NCBI RefSeq assembly: GCF_019703515.2 | Contig: NC_059362.1 | Location: forward strand, 28,808,326 to 28,872,325 | Source: Myxocyprinus asiaticus | Lineage: Eukaryota; Chordata; Actinopteri; Cypriniformes; Catostomidae | Reading direction: 5' to 3' | Length of the DNA: 64,000 nt | Shown: piece by piece, positions 11,673 to 22,195 of the stretch | Layout: each line of letters opens with the position of its first letter | Numbering within the stretch: the stretch's first letter is position 1 | Translations under genes and position numbers: made by a program | Notes under the pieces: model-generated | The model's database searches: none | Told to the model about the DNA's origin: nothing | The model's input: only the letters and a program-made list of their open reading frames with translations

Positions 11673-13278
11673 AGTGTGTGTGTGTACTTGGAAACGTTTT
11701 CTTTGTTAATCCTATACAACAAATGATTACTTAAATATATTAGGGCTATCAAAAGCTTCAAATAATTAATAGCATTACTACTTTTTTTTAACTAACACCA
11801 TAACTCTTTCACTTCCTTTTTGTGAATATTTGACAGCATGTAGAAACTGACCAATCAGAGTCACGTATTCAAGAGAGCCGTGTAATAAAGTGTATTCTTA
11901 TTCTTACATTGTCTTATCATACCTTTCATAAATGAAAACCTTTAACACAAAAATTAAATCGTTAAACACAATATAGTTTAGTGAAACAACATTGTGAAAT
12001 ATCCTACATTAAAACAATGTCATTTTCAGCTCAGGGATCTTATTTCATCATCGTGAAACATTTCATTGGAGCTCAGTGCAAATAAGTCACAAAACTACAA
12101 GCAGAGTCATGAGCAGAGAGTACACAGTGATTCAGACATGATAAATGTTGACACATACCAACCCCTCAAACAAATTCTTATTGTTCTTCTCTCTCAGTAT
12201 TGTGATAACTACTTGTTCCACGGTACTGGCATTGGGTATGATGCCTCTGTTGATCTATCTGTACTGCCATGGTTTCTCAAACCTTGAGAGTGCTGTTCCT
12301 TTCACTGGCATCACTGTAGCCCTCATCTTGATCCTGGTGCCCTGCGGTATTGGCATCCTGATTAACTACCGTGTGCCACAGTATTCCAAGATCATAACCA
12401 AGGTGCGGAATATGTGTTTGTGAATTCAAGCATGGATACTGTCACACTTTTAAGATGACAAGTCATAATAAAGGATAAATCCCGTAGGCACATGCCATCA
12501 GCATGATTATTATAACAGACATTCCTCTTTGTGCATTTTCCTGTTTTATACTCCTAGGTTGGGTTGACTATCATGCTGATCTGTTTTGTTGTCATCTGCA
12601 TTCTGGTTGGTGTAACTGATGGAGTCACAATTTTTAAAGTGACATCTTCTCGACTTGTAGCCATAGCTGCACTGATGCCACTGAATGGATACATATGTGG
12701 ATATATCCTGTCGACTTTCTTCAGGCTAAACATGTCGTATGTATGACATATGATATTCTAACAAAGCCTATAATGCAGTATGTCTGTAAAATCAAATACA
12801 ATCCATTCTCATAGGACAACACAGGAGCACAAGATCCTAAACCAGATTCATTTATTTTTATTTATTATTGTTATTCACACTACATACTTTGTTCGTAAGT
12901 TGCAGACGGACTATTGCTGTGGAAGTAGGATGTCAGAACATCCAGCTGTGTGTCACAATCCTTAAGGTGGCCTTTCCAGCTGAGCTCATTGGTCGGCTAT
13001 ATCTCTTTCCTGTCATCTACATAGTGTTTCAAATAGTCGAGGCCATTTTCTTCATAATTCTGTTCAGATGTCTACAGAGACTAAGATCATCCCCAAAAGG
13101 TACTCTATTAACTTAATGGCAAAATTCTAGCTGCCTATAAATGTATAATTCCATCAAATAAAGCAATTCAAACCCTAAAATTAATTATTTTATCTTTTCT
13201 TATTCAGAAACGAATGTCTACAGAGCAGAGGAAAGAGTGGCTGAAGAAACTAATGGGTCCTCTAACAGTGATATTTAA
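6431..13278 (+). CDS. slc10a1: slc10a1, sodium/bile acid cotransporter (NTCP-like), 5 coding exons
   Basis: Spliced coding exons are 6431-6798, 12198-12402, 12558-12736, 12906-13099 and 13208-13278, all with GT/AG borders, giving 338 residues (human SLC10A1 has 349). The protein is a multi-pass plasma-membrane carrier that takes up conjugated bile acids with sodium in liver cells. Visible marks are N-terminal glycosylation sequons at residues 6 and 14, the family signature GCCPGGN at 101-107, many hydrophobic segments, and EVGCQ with Glu257 and Gln261, the same numbers as the sodium-site residues of human NTCP. That agreement supports the start at 6431. A disrupted second copy lies downstream on the same strand. 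Neighbouring srsf5 and susd6 favour slc10a1 over slc10a2. Intron 1 is 5.4 kb and full of Tc1-like elements. All frames are intact, so I judge the gene functional. Confidence 0.9.
7698..8390. mobile_element. Long inverted-repeat (hairpin) MITE in slc10a1 intron 1
   Basis: About 7760-8000 is the inverted complement of about 8165-8390. Paired examples are GTCAGTTGAGGGTGCTAT with ATAGCACCCTCAACTGAC, and GCAAACAAAAATGT with ACATTTTTGTTTGC. The right arm is cut at 8391, where the next Tc1-like element begins, and its outer end is not seen again after 9618. I cannot name the superfamily. Confidence 0.65.
8393..9618 (-). mobile_element. Tc1/mariner element A
   Basis: Inverted ends CACTATATGGACAAAAGTAT at 8393 and its complement ending at 9618 (about 28 bp) bound 1.2 kb. 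A TA precedes the left end at 8391-8392. The coding strand is the - strand. It is inserted in the hairpin MITE, so it is younger. Confidence 0.85.
8596..9515 (-). pseudogene. Tc1-like transposase, broken
   Basis: From the ATG at 9515 the frame stays open for 217 residues. It has the helix-turn-helix paired-like region ([20 protein letters not shown] near residue 12), the GRPRKV linker, and the first catalytic Asp in WSDES. The frame closes at 8862 by a frameshift. Beyond it the expected second half is readable in other frames down to about 8596, including [12 protein letters not shown] sequence on the - strand, so the DDE triad is split and the enzyme is dead. Confidence 0.8.
9630..9660. repeat. 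(AC)n microsatellite
   Basis: A short CA-repeat lies directly beside the next Tc1-like end. Confidence 0.9.
9662..9973 (+). mobile_element. Tc1/mariner element B, internally deleted
   Basis: The ends CACTGGCCACTTTATTAGGT (9662) and, inverted, CCTAATATAGTGGCCAATG (to 9973) are characteristic of another fish Tc1 family. Only about 312 bp remain. The interior keeps a transposase scrap reading [20 protein letters not shown] on the + strand. Confidence 0.75.
10039..11602 (-). mobile_element. Tc1/mariner element C
   Basis: Inverted ends CAGTCATGTGAAAAAATTAG (10039) and CACATGACTG (to 11602, with GGGGTGTCCTATTTTTTTCA before it) bound 1.56 kb. The coding strand is the - strand. It belongs to a different family from the two Tc1-like elements to its left. 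Confidence 0.85.
10259..11295 (-). pseudogene. Tc1-like transposase, near full length but broken
   Basis: The ATG at 11295 starts [20 protein letters not shown]. Later blocks read LWTDES (first catalytic Asp), [28 protein letters not shown] (second Asp) and [16 protein letters not shown] (third acid), ending at 10259. Frame changes occur at an oligo-A run on the coding strand in the first half, near 10750 and near 10590. The stretched homopolymer at 10901-10922 makes a poly-Lys run. The enzyme would cut and paste DNA at TA sites but this copy is inactive. Confidence 0.85.
11612..11669. repeat. (TA)n microsatellite
   Basis: About 29 TA units directly follow the right end of Tc1 element C, bracketed by short GT runs. 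Confidence 0.95.
12198..12402 (+). CDS. slc10a1: slc10a1 coding exon 2
   Basis: The acceptor is TTCTCTCTCAG|TATTGTG and the donor AAG|GTGCGG. It encodes [18 protein letters not shown] onward to YSKIITK, with a phase 2 start and phase 0 end. Confidence 0.9.
12558..12736 (+). CDS. slc10a1: slc10a1 coding exon 3
   Basis: The acceptor is CTCCTAG|GTTGGG and the donor ATGTC|GTATGT. It encodes two hydrophobic segments, [18 protein letters not shown] and the helix near [12 protein letters not shown]. Confidence 0.85.
12906..13099 (+). CDS. slc10a1: slc10a1 coding exon 4
   Basis: The acceptor is GTTGCAG|ACGG and the donor AAAAG|GTACTC. It encodes [15 protein letters not shown] with the sodium-site Glu257 and Gln261, then [19 protein letters not shown]. 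The same acceptor position is kept in the pseudogene copy, which supports it over alternatives. Confidence 0.85.
13208..13278 (+). CDS. slc10a1: slc10a1 coding exon 5 (C-terminus)
   Basis: The acceptor is TTATTCAG|AAACG. It encodes a short acidic cytoplasmic tail, [14 protein letters not shown] then TNGSSNSDI and TAA. The stop is close to the family's usual end. A donor-like GTAAGT near 13341 and an acceptor-like TTTTGCAG near 13492 raise the possibility of a 3' UTR intron. Confidence 0.75.
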
Positions 13279-13594
13279 GGGAACAACACCAACACTGAAA
13301 CTGAGAAAAATGGCTTCCAAGTTTTTGATTGTCCAGGGAAATGTAAGTAATAAATCTGAGCATCTGAGTCTCATCTGAGCATAGCTGAGCCAAACTTGTT
13401 TTTCACAGGATAGATCATAATCTAATAGACCCAATTTTCATTATAATAACATTTTTGACAAAATGTGTAGTTACTGTTTTGTATTTTGCAGTGCAGCATG
13501 AGCTCTTGAAGTTGAAAGGGCTTGAGGATTTTTTAGACAAAATCTGACCAAGAGCAGAACCGTTGTACTCCAGTCTTGACGTTGTAGCAGAATG

Positions 13595-13712
13595 AATAAA
13601 TGCATGTAACTAAAACAGTGTTTATTGATCTAGTATATTAATAATTCTGAATGCTTGAAATGCTTTTTTTAATTATTTAAACAGTTGCAAAAATACCTCT
13701 GATCACAATAAA
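13595..13712 (+). terminator. slc10a1 polyadenylation signals
   Basis: AATAAA occurs at 13595-13600 and again at 13707-13712, about 320 and 430 nt after the stop codon. Either could serve. Confidence 0.5.
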
Positions 13713-13739
13713 TGTGTACTATAGAAATAACCTTTATTG

Positions 13740-14526
13740 TTCAAATGTACTGTCTTCTCAAATGGAACACTTACAATTTTTAACAGTGCTTTACAAAATA
13801 ATTAACTAGAGGAATGTATGTAATGTTTTGTTTTATATGTGCTTTTTGGTTTATAATTGTACTGTATTTTATCATTTCAATATGGTTCCCTTTGTTATTG
13901 TGATATGATATTTCAGATAATGTGATTCTTATTTTATGTGTGAAAAACATACATTTCATATAATCAGCACAACAAGCTCTAGACTCACTCTTCCACTGGC
14001 CTAAAGACAGCTCACATTCACATATCACAGATTTGTAACATTGTCTTTGTGTCATCTTAGACGTACACTGACACCTAGCGGCTTGGATGCAGCATCACTT
14101 AAAGTCAATGTTTTCAGTTGCAGATGCCATTGTAGAAATTTTGTATTTACAGTCAGCCATGATTACTTTAATGAATGAGTGAAAGTGTCAAATAACAGGA
14201 TGGTTACTGAGATTAAGCAAGTAGTATTCGGCTGGTCATGTGATGCTAACATGGCAGCCCACATGTGCAGACCCTCTCCATGTAGAACAAAACAGCTTCT
14301 ATAAGATTACTGATTTGACTGGAATATTCATTTTAATGTGAGTGGTCATGATTTCCTATATATATATTGCAAAGTTACAATTCATGTCTTTAGGAGTTAA
14401 AAAATTTTAATGAGGAAAAAAAAACATAATTAATTGATAACAAAATAGTAAAACATAGTGGAAATAACTATATTGTAGAGGAGTCAGTTCCCTTCATGTT
14501 CACACATGTGTTCTAACCATAGAAAT
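13740..14526. other. Intergenic sequence, nothing recognised
   Basis: This is AT-rich sequence downstream of slc10a1. I see no gene or clear transposon end. Open frames are short and unlike known proteins. Confidence 0.5.
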
Positions 14527-14534
14527 AGTTTACC

Positions 14535-15536
14535 CATACTTGCCAACACTCCCGATTTTACCAGGTTTCTCCCGTTTTTCCACCCCTCCTCCAGCTGTAC
14601 TCCCGATTTACAGTTTCTCCCGATAAAACTTTTCCGCATCCACACTTTGCTCATGAGAATGTATTAGACCTCCATGTAGGGTTGCCACCAGTAACGTAAA
14701 ATACGGAATCGACCCGTATTTAAATGTGAAATGATGCGTCCCGTATCGAATCAATACGAATTTGTCCCGTAAAGCAGGCCAGATGACGTCATGGCGAAAT
14801 TGTTTCAGATCGTTAATATAACATTGATATAACTTGGAAATTTTAAATACGGTGAGTAAGGGGCCGTCTGAAAAGTCCACACATTGTGCTGAAACGTGCT
14901 AATACTGTGAAGGGTGTGGTAAGGGACCGTCTGAAAAGTCCACACATTGCGCTAAAACGGTGGATATTTATATTGAAAAACAGAAGGTTAAATGTTCAAT
15001 AATATGTACAAAATTATACAGATCTAACAATGTACGAATACAATCATTAGAGTCATAAAGAAAAGAATTACAGGTAAAGGAAAAAATAAATAATTTCAAT
15101 AAAATAAACAAAAAATACATAAAAATACATATATACCAACACATATGTATACATAAATAAGATAAAGACAAATAATTGGAGAAATAAAAATGATATTATT
15201 TTTTGTAAGTCATGGGTCAGGAAAGTTCTCAGCATATAAGAAAGGATATATACTTTTTATTATTAATAACCCAAAAAGCATTTATTGCTAAAACTGTCAA
15301 GGATGTGGTAAGGGACCATCTGAATACATTCTTCATATTATTCATCTTAAATGTGATATTACTGACCGGTACTGCCACTCCCTATGCAAGTATTACGCAG
15401 CCTGTATAGTGCACCATCCTACCCTAGGGGGGCACCAGAAACTCCTCCGGCTGCCGTTCCACGCACATATGAAACATGTTCCAAACATACAAATCGAATC
15501 TCCCTGTTTTTCACAATCCGATGTTGGGCAGGTATG
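14535..15536. mobile_element. hAT-like element with 8-bp TSD
   Basis: The imperfect inverted ends CATACTTGCCAACA (14535) and, inverted, TGTTGGGCAGGTATG (to 15536) are flanked by AGTTTACC (14527-14534) and AGTTTATC (15537-15544), an 8-bp duplication with one mismatch. The interior has two direct near-copies of GGGCCGTCTGAAAAGTCCAC (14862 and 14925) and no transposase. A short internal insertion is possible. Confidence 0.65.
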
Positions 15537-15820
15537 AGTTTATCAAATTATCTATGAACATGTTCCACTAACTTTTAAAGGGGCTTTGCACAAGGGCCCG
15601 TAAGATCCAAGTTACACCACTGGCTATAATTAACTAGTATTATTACTAATTATAATCTTAGACTGAGCTCTGACAAGATCTTAGGCTTAGATATGAGCTT
15701 TTACCTATCTGTACGTCTGTGACACTAGACCCCATTTGGAGCAGAAGGATGAAACATATCAAATTGCAAAAAAACTATAAGTTTAGTCTTAATAGATCAA
15801 CACTTTTACTTTTGATTCGT

Positions 15821-16294
15821 AAAGGGATAGTTCAATCAAAAATGAAAATTCTCTTTTTAATTCTTTCTTTTTAAAATTAAAATATAATTTACTCACCCTC
15901 ATGTCATCCCAGATGTGTATGACTTTCTTTAGAAAAATACTTAAGCACTGTAGGGCCACACAATGTAAGTGAATAGTGACCAGAATTCCAAAAACTCCAA
16001 AAAGGAGATAAAGTCAGCATAAAAGTAATCCATACGACTCCAGTGGTTTAATCAAGGACTTCTGAAGTGATCCAGTTGGTTTTGGCCAAAATGTAGACCA
16101 AAATGTAACTCCGTTTTAACTGTACATCTTGTCGGGCACATCTCTAGGCACGATCATGATTTCAAGCTCAATTACAATTCCTAGCGCTTGACGCATGCGC
16201 AGAGCACTAGATGGCACTATAGGAAGTGTAAACAAGCTAGAAATCATTATCGTTTACATTTCAAATTTTCATTTTTGGGTGAACTAACCCTTTA
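15821..16294. mobile_element. MITE, family 1 (GGGATAGTTCA ends)
   Basis: It starts AAAGGGATAGTTCA and ends with the complement TGAACTAACCCTTTAA. The same ends bound 45932-46286 and 57285-57889. It resembles an abundant cyprinid inverted-repeat MITE (Angel-like, by recall). The interior block with CACTAGATGGCACTATAG recurs at 54525. Confidence 0.8.
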
Positions 16295-16720
16295 AGTACA
16301 TTCAAGGGTAAGTACTTTTTTAATTTTACTCAAGTGGAAATGGAAATTTAAAAGGGTTACTTTAATAAGAATGATGTTTCAACAGGGTTTCCATACTGTA
16401 ACTCCAGTAGGATTTGTTTATTTTGGCCACCACTGATTGCAGGACATATTGTCCTTCCTAACCTTTTTATTTACACTGATTTGAAGACTTTTTTAAAAAA
16501 TATGATACTATCTAAAGTAAAAAAAAAAAAAAAAAAAAAAAAAGAAGAAGTCCTCTTTCAAAACATATTATTTAAAATGTATCATAGGCTATTTAATGGC
16601 TTTTCAGCATAAATTTAAAAAGCATACCGTTGTTTTGAACAAAATGTATTTGTACAATATTACAACATGTGACAACCTGCTGTGTGACTTGTGACAACAA
16701 GTCCATATTAAGTCCAATCA
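16295..16720. other. Noncoding, with poly-A run
   Basis: A 25-base A tract lies at 16519-16543. Nothing else is recognised. Confidence 0.6.
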
Positions 16721-16729
16721 AAGTCTTTC

Positions 16730-17165
16730 TAGCAAGTCAATCCACTGTTGGCCATCTTTGGAACACTCTCGGGAGGCTATTTCCAATCATGCCATTGTAG
16801 CTTCTATCTACTTGAATGGGAAAAGACAGAAATCTCAAAAATGGTCGGTCAAGATTACGATCAAAGAACATATTTAAATTCAGCAATAAAATATGATAAC
16901 ACTTGAATAATAAATTGTTCTTCTTTACCTCATATTACACTAAAAACCTAAATTTTCCTGGCTTGTATTGCTAATGTGCATGTGCGTTGTTGAATTGACT
17001 GACAGGCGATGTCTGTATCTAAAAGGTGATTGGCTCTTTATCCTGTAAGGCGGGACTTCCTTTCTACATACTGTATGTTGACTGTTGGACACTAGAGCTT
17101 ATTGTCTGGGCATTCCAATTTCTCCCATTCATTTAAATAAAAGTTGCCCATCTCTGCTAAATTAT
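16730..17165 (+). repeat. Dispersed 450-bp repeat, copy 1
   Basis: It aligns, in opposite orientation, with 59150-59605. Shared blocks include GGCGATGTCTGTATCTAAAA, GGTGATTGGCTCTTT and GGCGGGACTTCCTTTCTACA. The class is unknown to me. Confidence 0.75.
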
Positions 17166-17511
17166 CTCTGGTCCAATGCAATGTGTCAATTTCAACAGAG
17201 GTTCAAGGTCAGCCTGTGTGGGATTTGAGCCTATACATGCTTTGGATCATGTTGGTTTAAATTTCAGCATCTCATTGTATTTACAAACATATTGGCCTTG
17301 TCAAGCTCAATCATCAGCTCTTTTGTGGGAAAAGTTACATTGGTCATTTTTTACAGAAATAATATTGACCTTGGAACAAAACATGAACATCGACTGCAAA
17401 TAATGTGGTGCAATGACACAAAATGTTTTAAAAGAGAAATGGCATAGGTTTCTTTTTCAATTAAAATGTGTGATTTATTACAAGACACACAATGGAGTGA
17501 TACTGACTTTG

Positions 17512-17514
<3 letters not shown>

Positions 17515-17558
<44 letters not shown>
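17515..17558. repeat. (TA)n microsatellite
   Basis: About 22 TA units lie upstream of the slc10a1 pseudogene's 5' region. Confidence 0.95.
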
Positions 17559-17560
<2 letters not shown>

Positions 17561-17719
17561 CTTCTGGTCATAAGTGGTGAGTCTTGAGTGGTGTACCTAG
17601 CTTAAATTTAGCTGAAAACAGGTATTTGAAAGTACGGAAGAAATTAGTCCATAGTGACATAATTTATCAAGTTAGTTAAGAAATTGCTTAGAATATAAAG
17701 GGTTAAAAATAAAAAGATG

Positions 17720-18222
17720 GTAAACAAATGCACAGAGAACAATTAGGAAACCTCCTTTATCTCTCACTAGCTCACTCCCTAACTCTTGTTTTCTGGGATA
17801 TACCCCTCACATTCACTGAAACAATAAATGCATCAAAGGTAGGTTTGAGATTAACATTTCCACAGAAAACAACTGTTCATATCGCCATAGTCTTTATAAT
17901 ACTTTTAAAACATTCTTTGAAAAATGTGTTTGTTGTTGCTTTTATTGTTTATTGGATTACATTGGAAACTACTTATCATATTTGACACTTCCTTCTATCT
18001 CAAAGTTTATGATTCCCATCTCAAAAATGGTCACCATCAATCCAACCATCATATCCAATTTTTCAAGCTTTCACAGCAATTTAAACAGCACTATTTCAAA
18101 TAAAACTGAATTTGCTTACATTGTGAACCAGTTCATCAGATGGGTCTCAACTGTCATCTTTTCATCACTATGGTGTCTCTTGGTTGCACGATGGAGATCT
18201 CAAAGATCAAGAACCATCTCAT
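17720..18222 (+). pseudogene. slc10a1 duplicate: 5' noncoding exon and truncated exon 1
   Basis: The 5' noncoding exon (to about 17838) and the intron before the ATG align with 6150-6430 of slc10a1. The coding start at 18028 reads MVTINPTI and onward to FAYIVNQFIRW, parallel to [11 protein letters not shown] of the intact gene. A one-base deletion before ATGGTGTCTCTTGG (near 18170) shifts the frame, after which the matching DNA (GGAGATCTCAAAGATCAAGA) continues until a LINE interrupts it at about 18222. The rest of exon 1, including the GCCPGGN signature, is missing. Exons 2-4 of the same copy lie 25 kb downstream. Confidence 0.85.
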
Positions 18223-19730
18223 TGGGGGGTCACGTGACGCCATGCGAGGAGCAGATGTGTGAGCAGCTAGCTCTGCACACTTTGCTGGTTTTTATTATTT
18301 TCATGTTATAACCGTTGAGATCCGAAACATCCAATTACATATTTATTCTTTGAGGTAAACATGGCAAGGAAGTCAAAATCCTCAGACGTGTTCAAGCTGA
18401 GGCCTCTGACGGGACTGCGAGCTGGGGACTCGATTTAGAAGGCACGTCGGGAGATTAAATCCAGCGTCAACTGTCCAACATCTCGTGATGCTGACAAAGG
18501 TTGTTGCTGACTTGGAGGATCTCACTGTAATCCGTCGATCGATTACGGCGATGGAAACAAAATTCTCTGAATTGGTCACAAGAGTGACAGAAGTTGAAAA
18601 ACTAATCGATTATCTGGAATCATTGGAAAGGGATTTATCCGCTAATCTGCCCGCATACAAAATATACTTGGAACACATTTTGGAAAAACTTGAACATTTC
18701 GAAAATATGAACTGAAGGAAAACATACGAATTGTTGGAATTCCTGAGCATGAAGAGGGCAGAGATATGGTGAAATTCCTGGACGAGCTCTTCCCGAGTCT
18801 GCTCGACATGGCAGGTCATAACCTGGAAATCGAGTGAGCTCACAGAGTCCCAGCACGCAGATCTGCTGGGGGAGACAGGCCCAGATCGATTCTGGCCAAA
18901 TTTCTGAGATCATCTGATAAAGATCTCATGTTGCGCCAGGCGAGGAGCAAAGGAAAGCTTTCTTGGAAGAATCACAATATTTTCTTGTTCCGGGACTTTG
19001 CGAATGCGACGAGAGAAACGCGATCGGTTCAAGGAATGTAAGAAACTCTTACATCAACAGAAGATCAGTTTTGCACTGAAGTTTCCGGCCAAACTGAGAA
19101 TAGACACCAAGGACGGCATCAAAGTATTTTTATGCCCCAAAAAGGCACTGGCCTTCATACAAACTATGGGTGAGTAAACCATTGGTCGTTTCTTATTTGA
19201 GTGGACTAATTCGCTGTTCAGTGTCTCGATTGTCTGAGGAAGCTGGGCACCAATTTTCTTTCTTTCTGCATTGGCTCCACCTGGCGGCTGGAGTTTGTTT
19301 GTGGCATGACACTCCAAGAAACCTTTGCATTGATGGAAGATCGCTTTTACACTGAAGTTTACACTATGGATGACCGCAAAATATTTACATGCTCACATAA
19401 AGGACGTCTTTTATAAAGTTGTCGGACTGAGTAAGTCATGATGTATTTTTTTTTTAGGCAGCCTCCGAGTGAATTTGACTCGCTCAATACACACTTGATC
19501 ATCCGAGGAATCGGGATGCCTGTTTTGTTTCTTTATGTGGTGGCTCCGCCTAGTGGCTGGAGTTTGTTTTGTGGAATAATACTCCTTCGGATCAGCTGTG
19601 GATAAATCCAATAGTTTTTTGTGCTTACATCTCCTGTTGGTGGGAGTTTGTTTTTGTGGAGTATTTTTAAGGGACATTAGAATGATTACATCATCTGCTG
19701 AACTCATAACAGCCTGCTGTGTGCATTAAG
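18223..19730 (+). mobile_element. L1/Tx1-like LINE copy A, 5' part only
   Basis: It begins GGGGGGTCACGTGACGCC, then shares CATGCxAGGAGCAGAxGTGT with the 5' end of the antisense full-length LINE near 36345. ORF1 starts at 18361 (MARKSKSS). The ORF1-ORF2 spacer is present up to about 19730, where similarity stops. ORF2 and the 3' end are absent and no 3' target-site copy is found, so the 3' side was probably deleted together with the rest of the pseudogene exon. Confidence 0.75.
18361..19178 (+). pseudogene. LINE ORF1 (RNA-binding protein), copy A, broken
   Basis: It starts MARKSKSSD. A coiled-coil-like region follows (ADLEDLTVIRRSITAMETKF), then the RRM-like block with IRIVGIPEHEEGRDMVKFLD. 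An in-frame TGA follows LEIE, as in two other copies here. The C-terminal domain (HRVPARRSAGGDRPRSIL onward) is then open until a 2-nt deletion near 19010. L1 ORF1 proteins bind the element RNA as trimers. Confidence 0.7.
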
Positions 19731-20239
19731 GATAATTACATGCCGATGATTGCTTTTACACATCTATGAAACAACATCTCTATAAGACAAGAGAATAATT
19801 ATACAGTTACAGATAGATATTTTCGGACTCTAAACCTTACAAAACAAAAAGGACAAATAATAGTAGATTTTTATTTCCAAAACGAAGTTATGTGGATTAT
19901 GGACAACACATACAGTATATTGTTATAAAATATGACTTGAGATGACAAGAATAAAAAGAAAATGTTTATCTTTACGTATCCTGCAATGGTCAATTACGAT
20001 ATGGCACAAGTAGAGCAGTTTTGTGGAGATAAAATACAAAACACTGCATAGCCTGCTGTATATCCAGTATTTAATAAACACCAAACTTTGAAGCTGCCAG
20101 AGGGAAACAAACATTTATTATATGGATGAATTTATTAAACTGTAAAGTTTATATAGACACAGATCTACCGGAAGTAGTTAAACTAGGGCCTAATAACTTT
20201 TAGTTAGCCACTAGGCTAATATAACTTGTCAAACAAAAC
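19731..20239. other. Unassigned AT-rich sequence
   Basis: Between LINE copy A and the DIRS element I see no gene and no clear element ends. Confidence 0.5.
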
Positions 20240-20283
20240 GTCATGGTTACTTGTGTAACCTCCATTCCCTGATGCAGGGAACG

Positions 20284-20463
20284 AGACGTTGTGTTGATGT
20301 AGTGACACTAGGGGTCACTCTTGGGAGCCCGAGACACCTCTGGTCTTTGATAAAAGGCCAATGAAAATTGGCGAGTGGTATTTGCATGCCACTCTCCCGG
20401 ACATACAGGTATAAAAGGAGCTGGTATGCAACTACTCATTCAGGTTTTATGCTGAGGAGCCGA
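20284..20463 (+). repeat. DIRS element 2 inverted terminal repeat, low-coordinate arm
   Basis: It includes GTGACACTAGGGGTCACTCT, GGCCAATGAAAATTGGCGAG and TATAAAAGGAGCTGG, all found inverted in 22002-22177. Confidence 0.85.
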
Positions 20464-21207
20464 TATAAGGTCCGGCCATTTCAGTGGGTAGTTCAGCGTT
20501 ATGGCAGGAGGGACACAACGTCTCGTTCCCTCCATCAGGGAACGGAGGTTACACAAGTAACCATGACCTTCCCTATCTATCACTCACTCGACATTGTGTC
20601 GATGTAGTGACACTAGGGGTCCCTATATGAAACGCCACAATTGGCTGAACTGTGAACTGGCAGCGTGTGGTGGGCAGACTACTGTGTGCCTCATAGCCAG
20701 CACACCAGGTTGACACGTAACCTCCCCCAACATAGTTATGAGTGTCGAACGGCCGTTTGGGGACAAGTTGACTACCCAAAAGATAGAGACAGGCTAACCC
20801 AGTCGTGGCCTATTTTCCGCTTCTTTATTTCCACTCCCTAAAAAAGAAGGGGGATTATCCGACTGGGCCACCAGGTCTAGTCGGAGACACCACGGAGACC
20901 ACACCTCGCCCAAAGAGAGGGGAGGATATTTAAGTGGAAAAATACGTCACATGGTCTTTCCAACCATGTGGAGAGTCTTCAAGGTAGATCCTACCCAACG
21001 GGGGAGGAGTTACTACAAACATGGAGACTGGGGCAGAGGGGATCTGCCCAAGGAAGACACAGTTTGCCAACAGGGAAACGAATTAACGGAAGATATATAT
21101 TGCATGGGGTTAGCCTTACAGGCTTTGAGCGGTGCCGCAAGCCCAGGAACCAATCATCGAGCCGCAAGGGTTCAGGGAAGAGCGGAGGGTTCCACTCTAG
21201 CTGACGC

Positions 21208-21684
21208 TCACGGCTGCCCGGGAAAGCATGTCGTCATCTCCTTGTCAGCCTGTGACTGGGCAATCGTCCCCGAAGGGAGGAGCCCAGCTGAGGCTTTCGC
21301 GTCCGACTGGACAAGCCCGCTCTCCGATGCTGCGCTCGAGATCTCATCACTTTCGCGGACTCCGAATAAGAGTTCGAACTCGCCGTGAGACGAGCTGGCG
21401 GACTCATCCGGAAGCCCGATCGGGGCAGACGAGCGTGCTGCGGAATGGGAGGTCCGCGGGGGGATACTCGGTGGAGGCAGTCCCACTGGGGTCCCCAAAT
21501 TGCCCCCAGTGCTAGCCACGCTGGCCTCATACCCGAGGGTAGAAGGACCGAGGCAGGGAGCCTCTGGGGTGGCTTGCTTTCTTACGAAGGCGAGCCGCGA
21601 CCACATCGTTGCCATGGACATGTCCTCGCAATGAGAACATGACCATTCACGAATGCTGTCTCTGCATAAGCAGTGTCCAGACAC
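21208..21684 (-). pseudogene. DIRS gag N-terminal fragment
   Basis: From the ATG at 21684 the 158-residue frame begins MSGHCLCRDSIREWSCSHCE and contains CSHCEDMSMATMWSRLAFV, parallel to the gag start of the first DIRS element (CPHCEGMSLKTLRSRIAL). It then becomes Ser/Pro-rich and ends without the rest of gag. Confidence 0.6.
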
Positions 21685-22001
21685 GAAAGACAGTGATTGT
21701 GACCATCAGAAGGCAAGAGATAACGAGCGCAACCAGGAATAACACACAATCGGAAAGGCATCTTTAAAAAGACGTGTCTTAAAAAAGACGTTCCGTGTGT
21801 GCCGCTCTTTTATAGAAATATACTCTTTTTGAGAAATATACTCTTTTAGAGAAATATACTCTTATTTCTGCCAAAGCGCCCAGGGGCATTCTCTGCATTG
21901 CACCAGTGCAGAGGGGGGAGAAGCCACTGAAATGCGCCGTCAGATCCAGCAGAGGTGAATGAACAGTCGTGGGAATTCAGCTCAGTGAGCATGACCATTC
22001 G

Positions 22002-22177
22002 GCTCCGAAGAGAAAATCCTGAATGAGTGGTTGCATACCAGCTCTTTTTATACCCGTATGTCCGGGGGAGTGGCATGCAAATACCACTCGCCAATTTTCA
22101 TTGGCCTTTTATCAAAGACCAGAGGTGTCTCGGGCTCCCAAGAGTGACCCCTAGTGTCACTACATCGACACAACGTC
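22002..22177 (-). repeat. DIRS element 2 inverted terminal repeat, high-coordinate arm
   Basis: Inverted complement of 20284-20463. On the - strand it would supply the promoter for the gag fragment. Confidence 0.85.
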
Positions 22178-22195
22178 AAGTGAGTGACAGATAGG

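Larger units (their letters stand above)
20240..22195 (-). mobile_element. DIRS-like element 2, internally deleted
   Basis: Arms of about 175 bp, 20284-20463 and 22002-22177, are inverted complements. Both carry GTATAAAA-type TATA boxes and GTGTCACTACATCGACACAA-type outer ends. A gag start is readable on the - strand (21684-21208). Two partial direct copies of the outer segment (20240-20320 and 20530-20630) sit at the low end, as expected for the 3' terminal repeat plus internal complementary region. Reverse transcriptase and recombinase are missing. Confidence 0.75.

Noticed and set aside
20951..21388. 145-residue + strand frame
   Set aside because: It is antisense to the DIRS gag fragment and has no recognisable domain.
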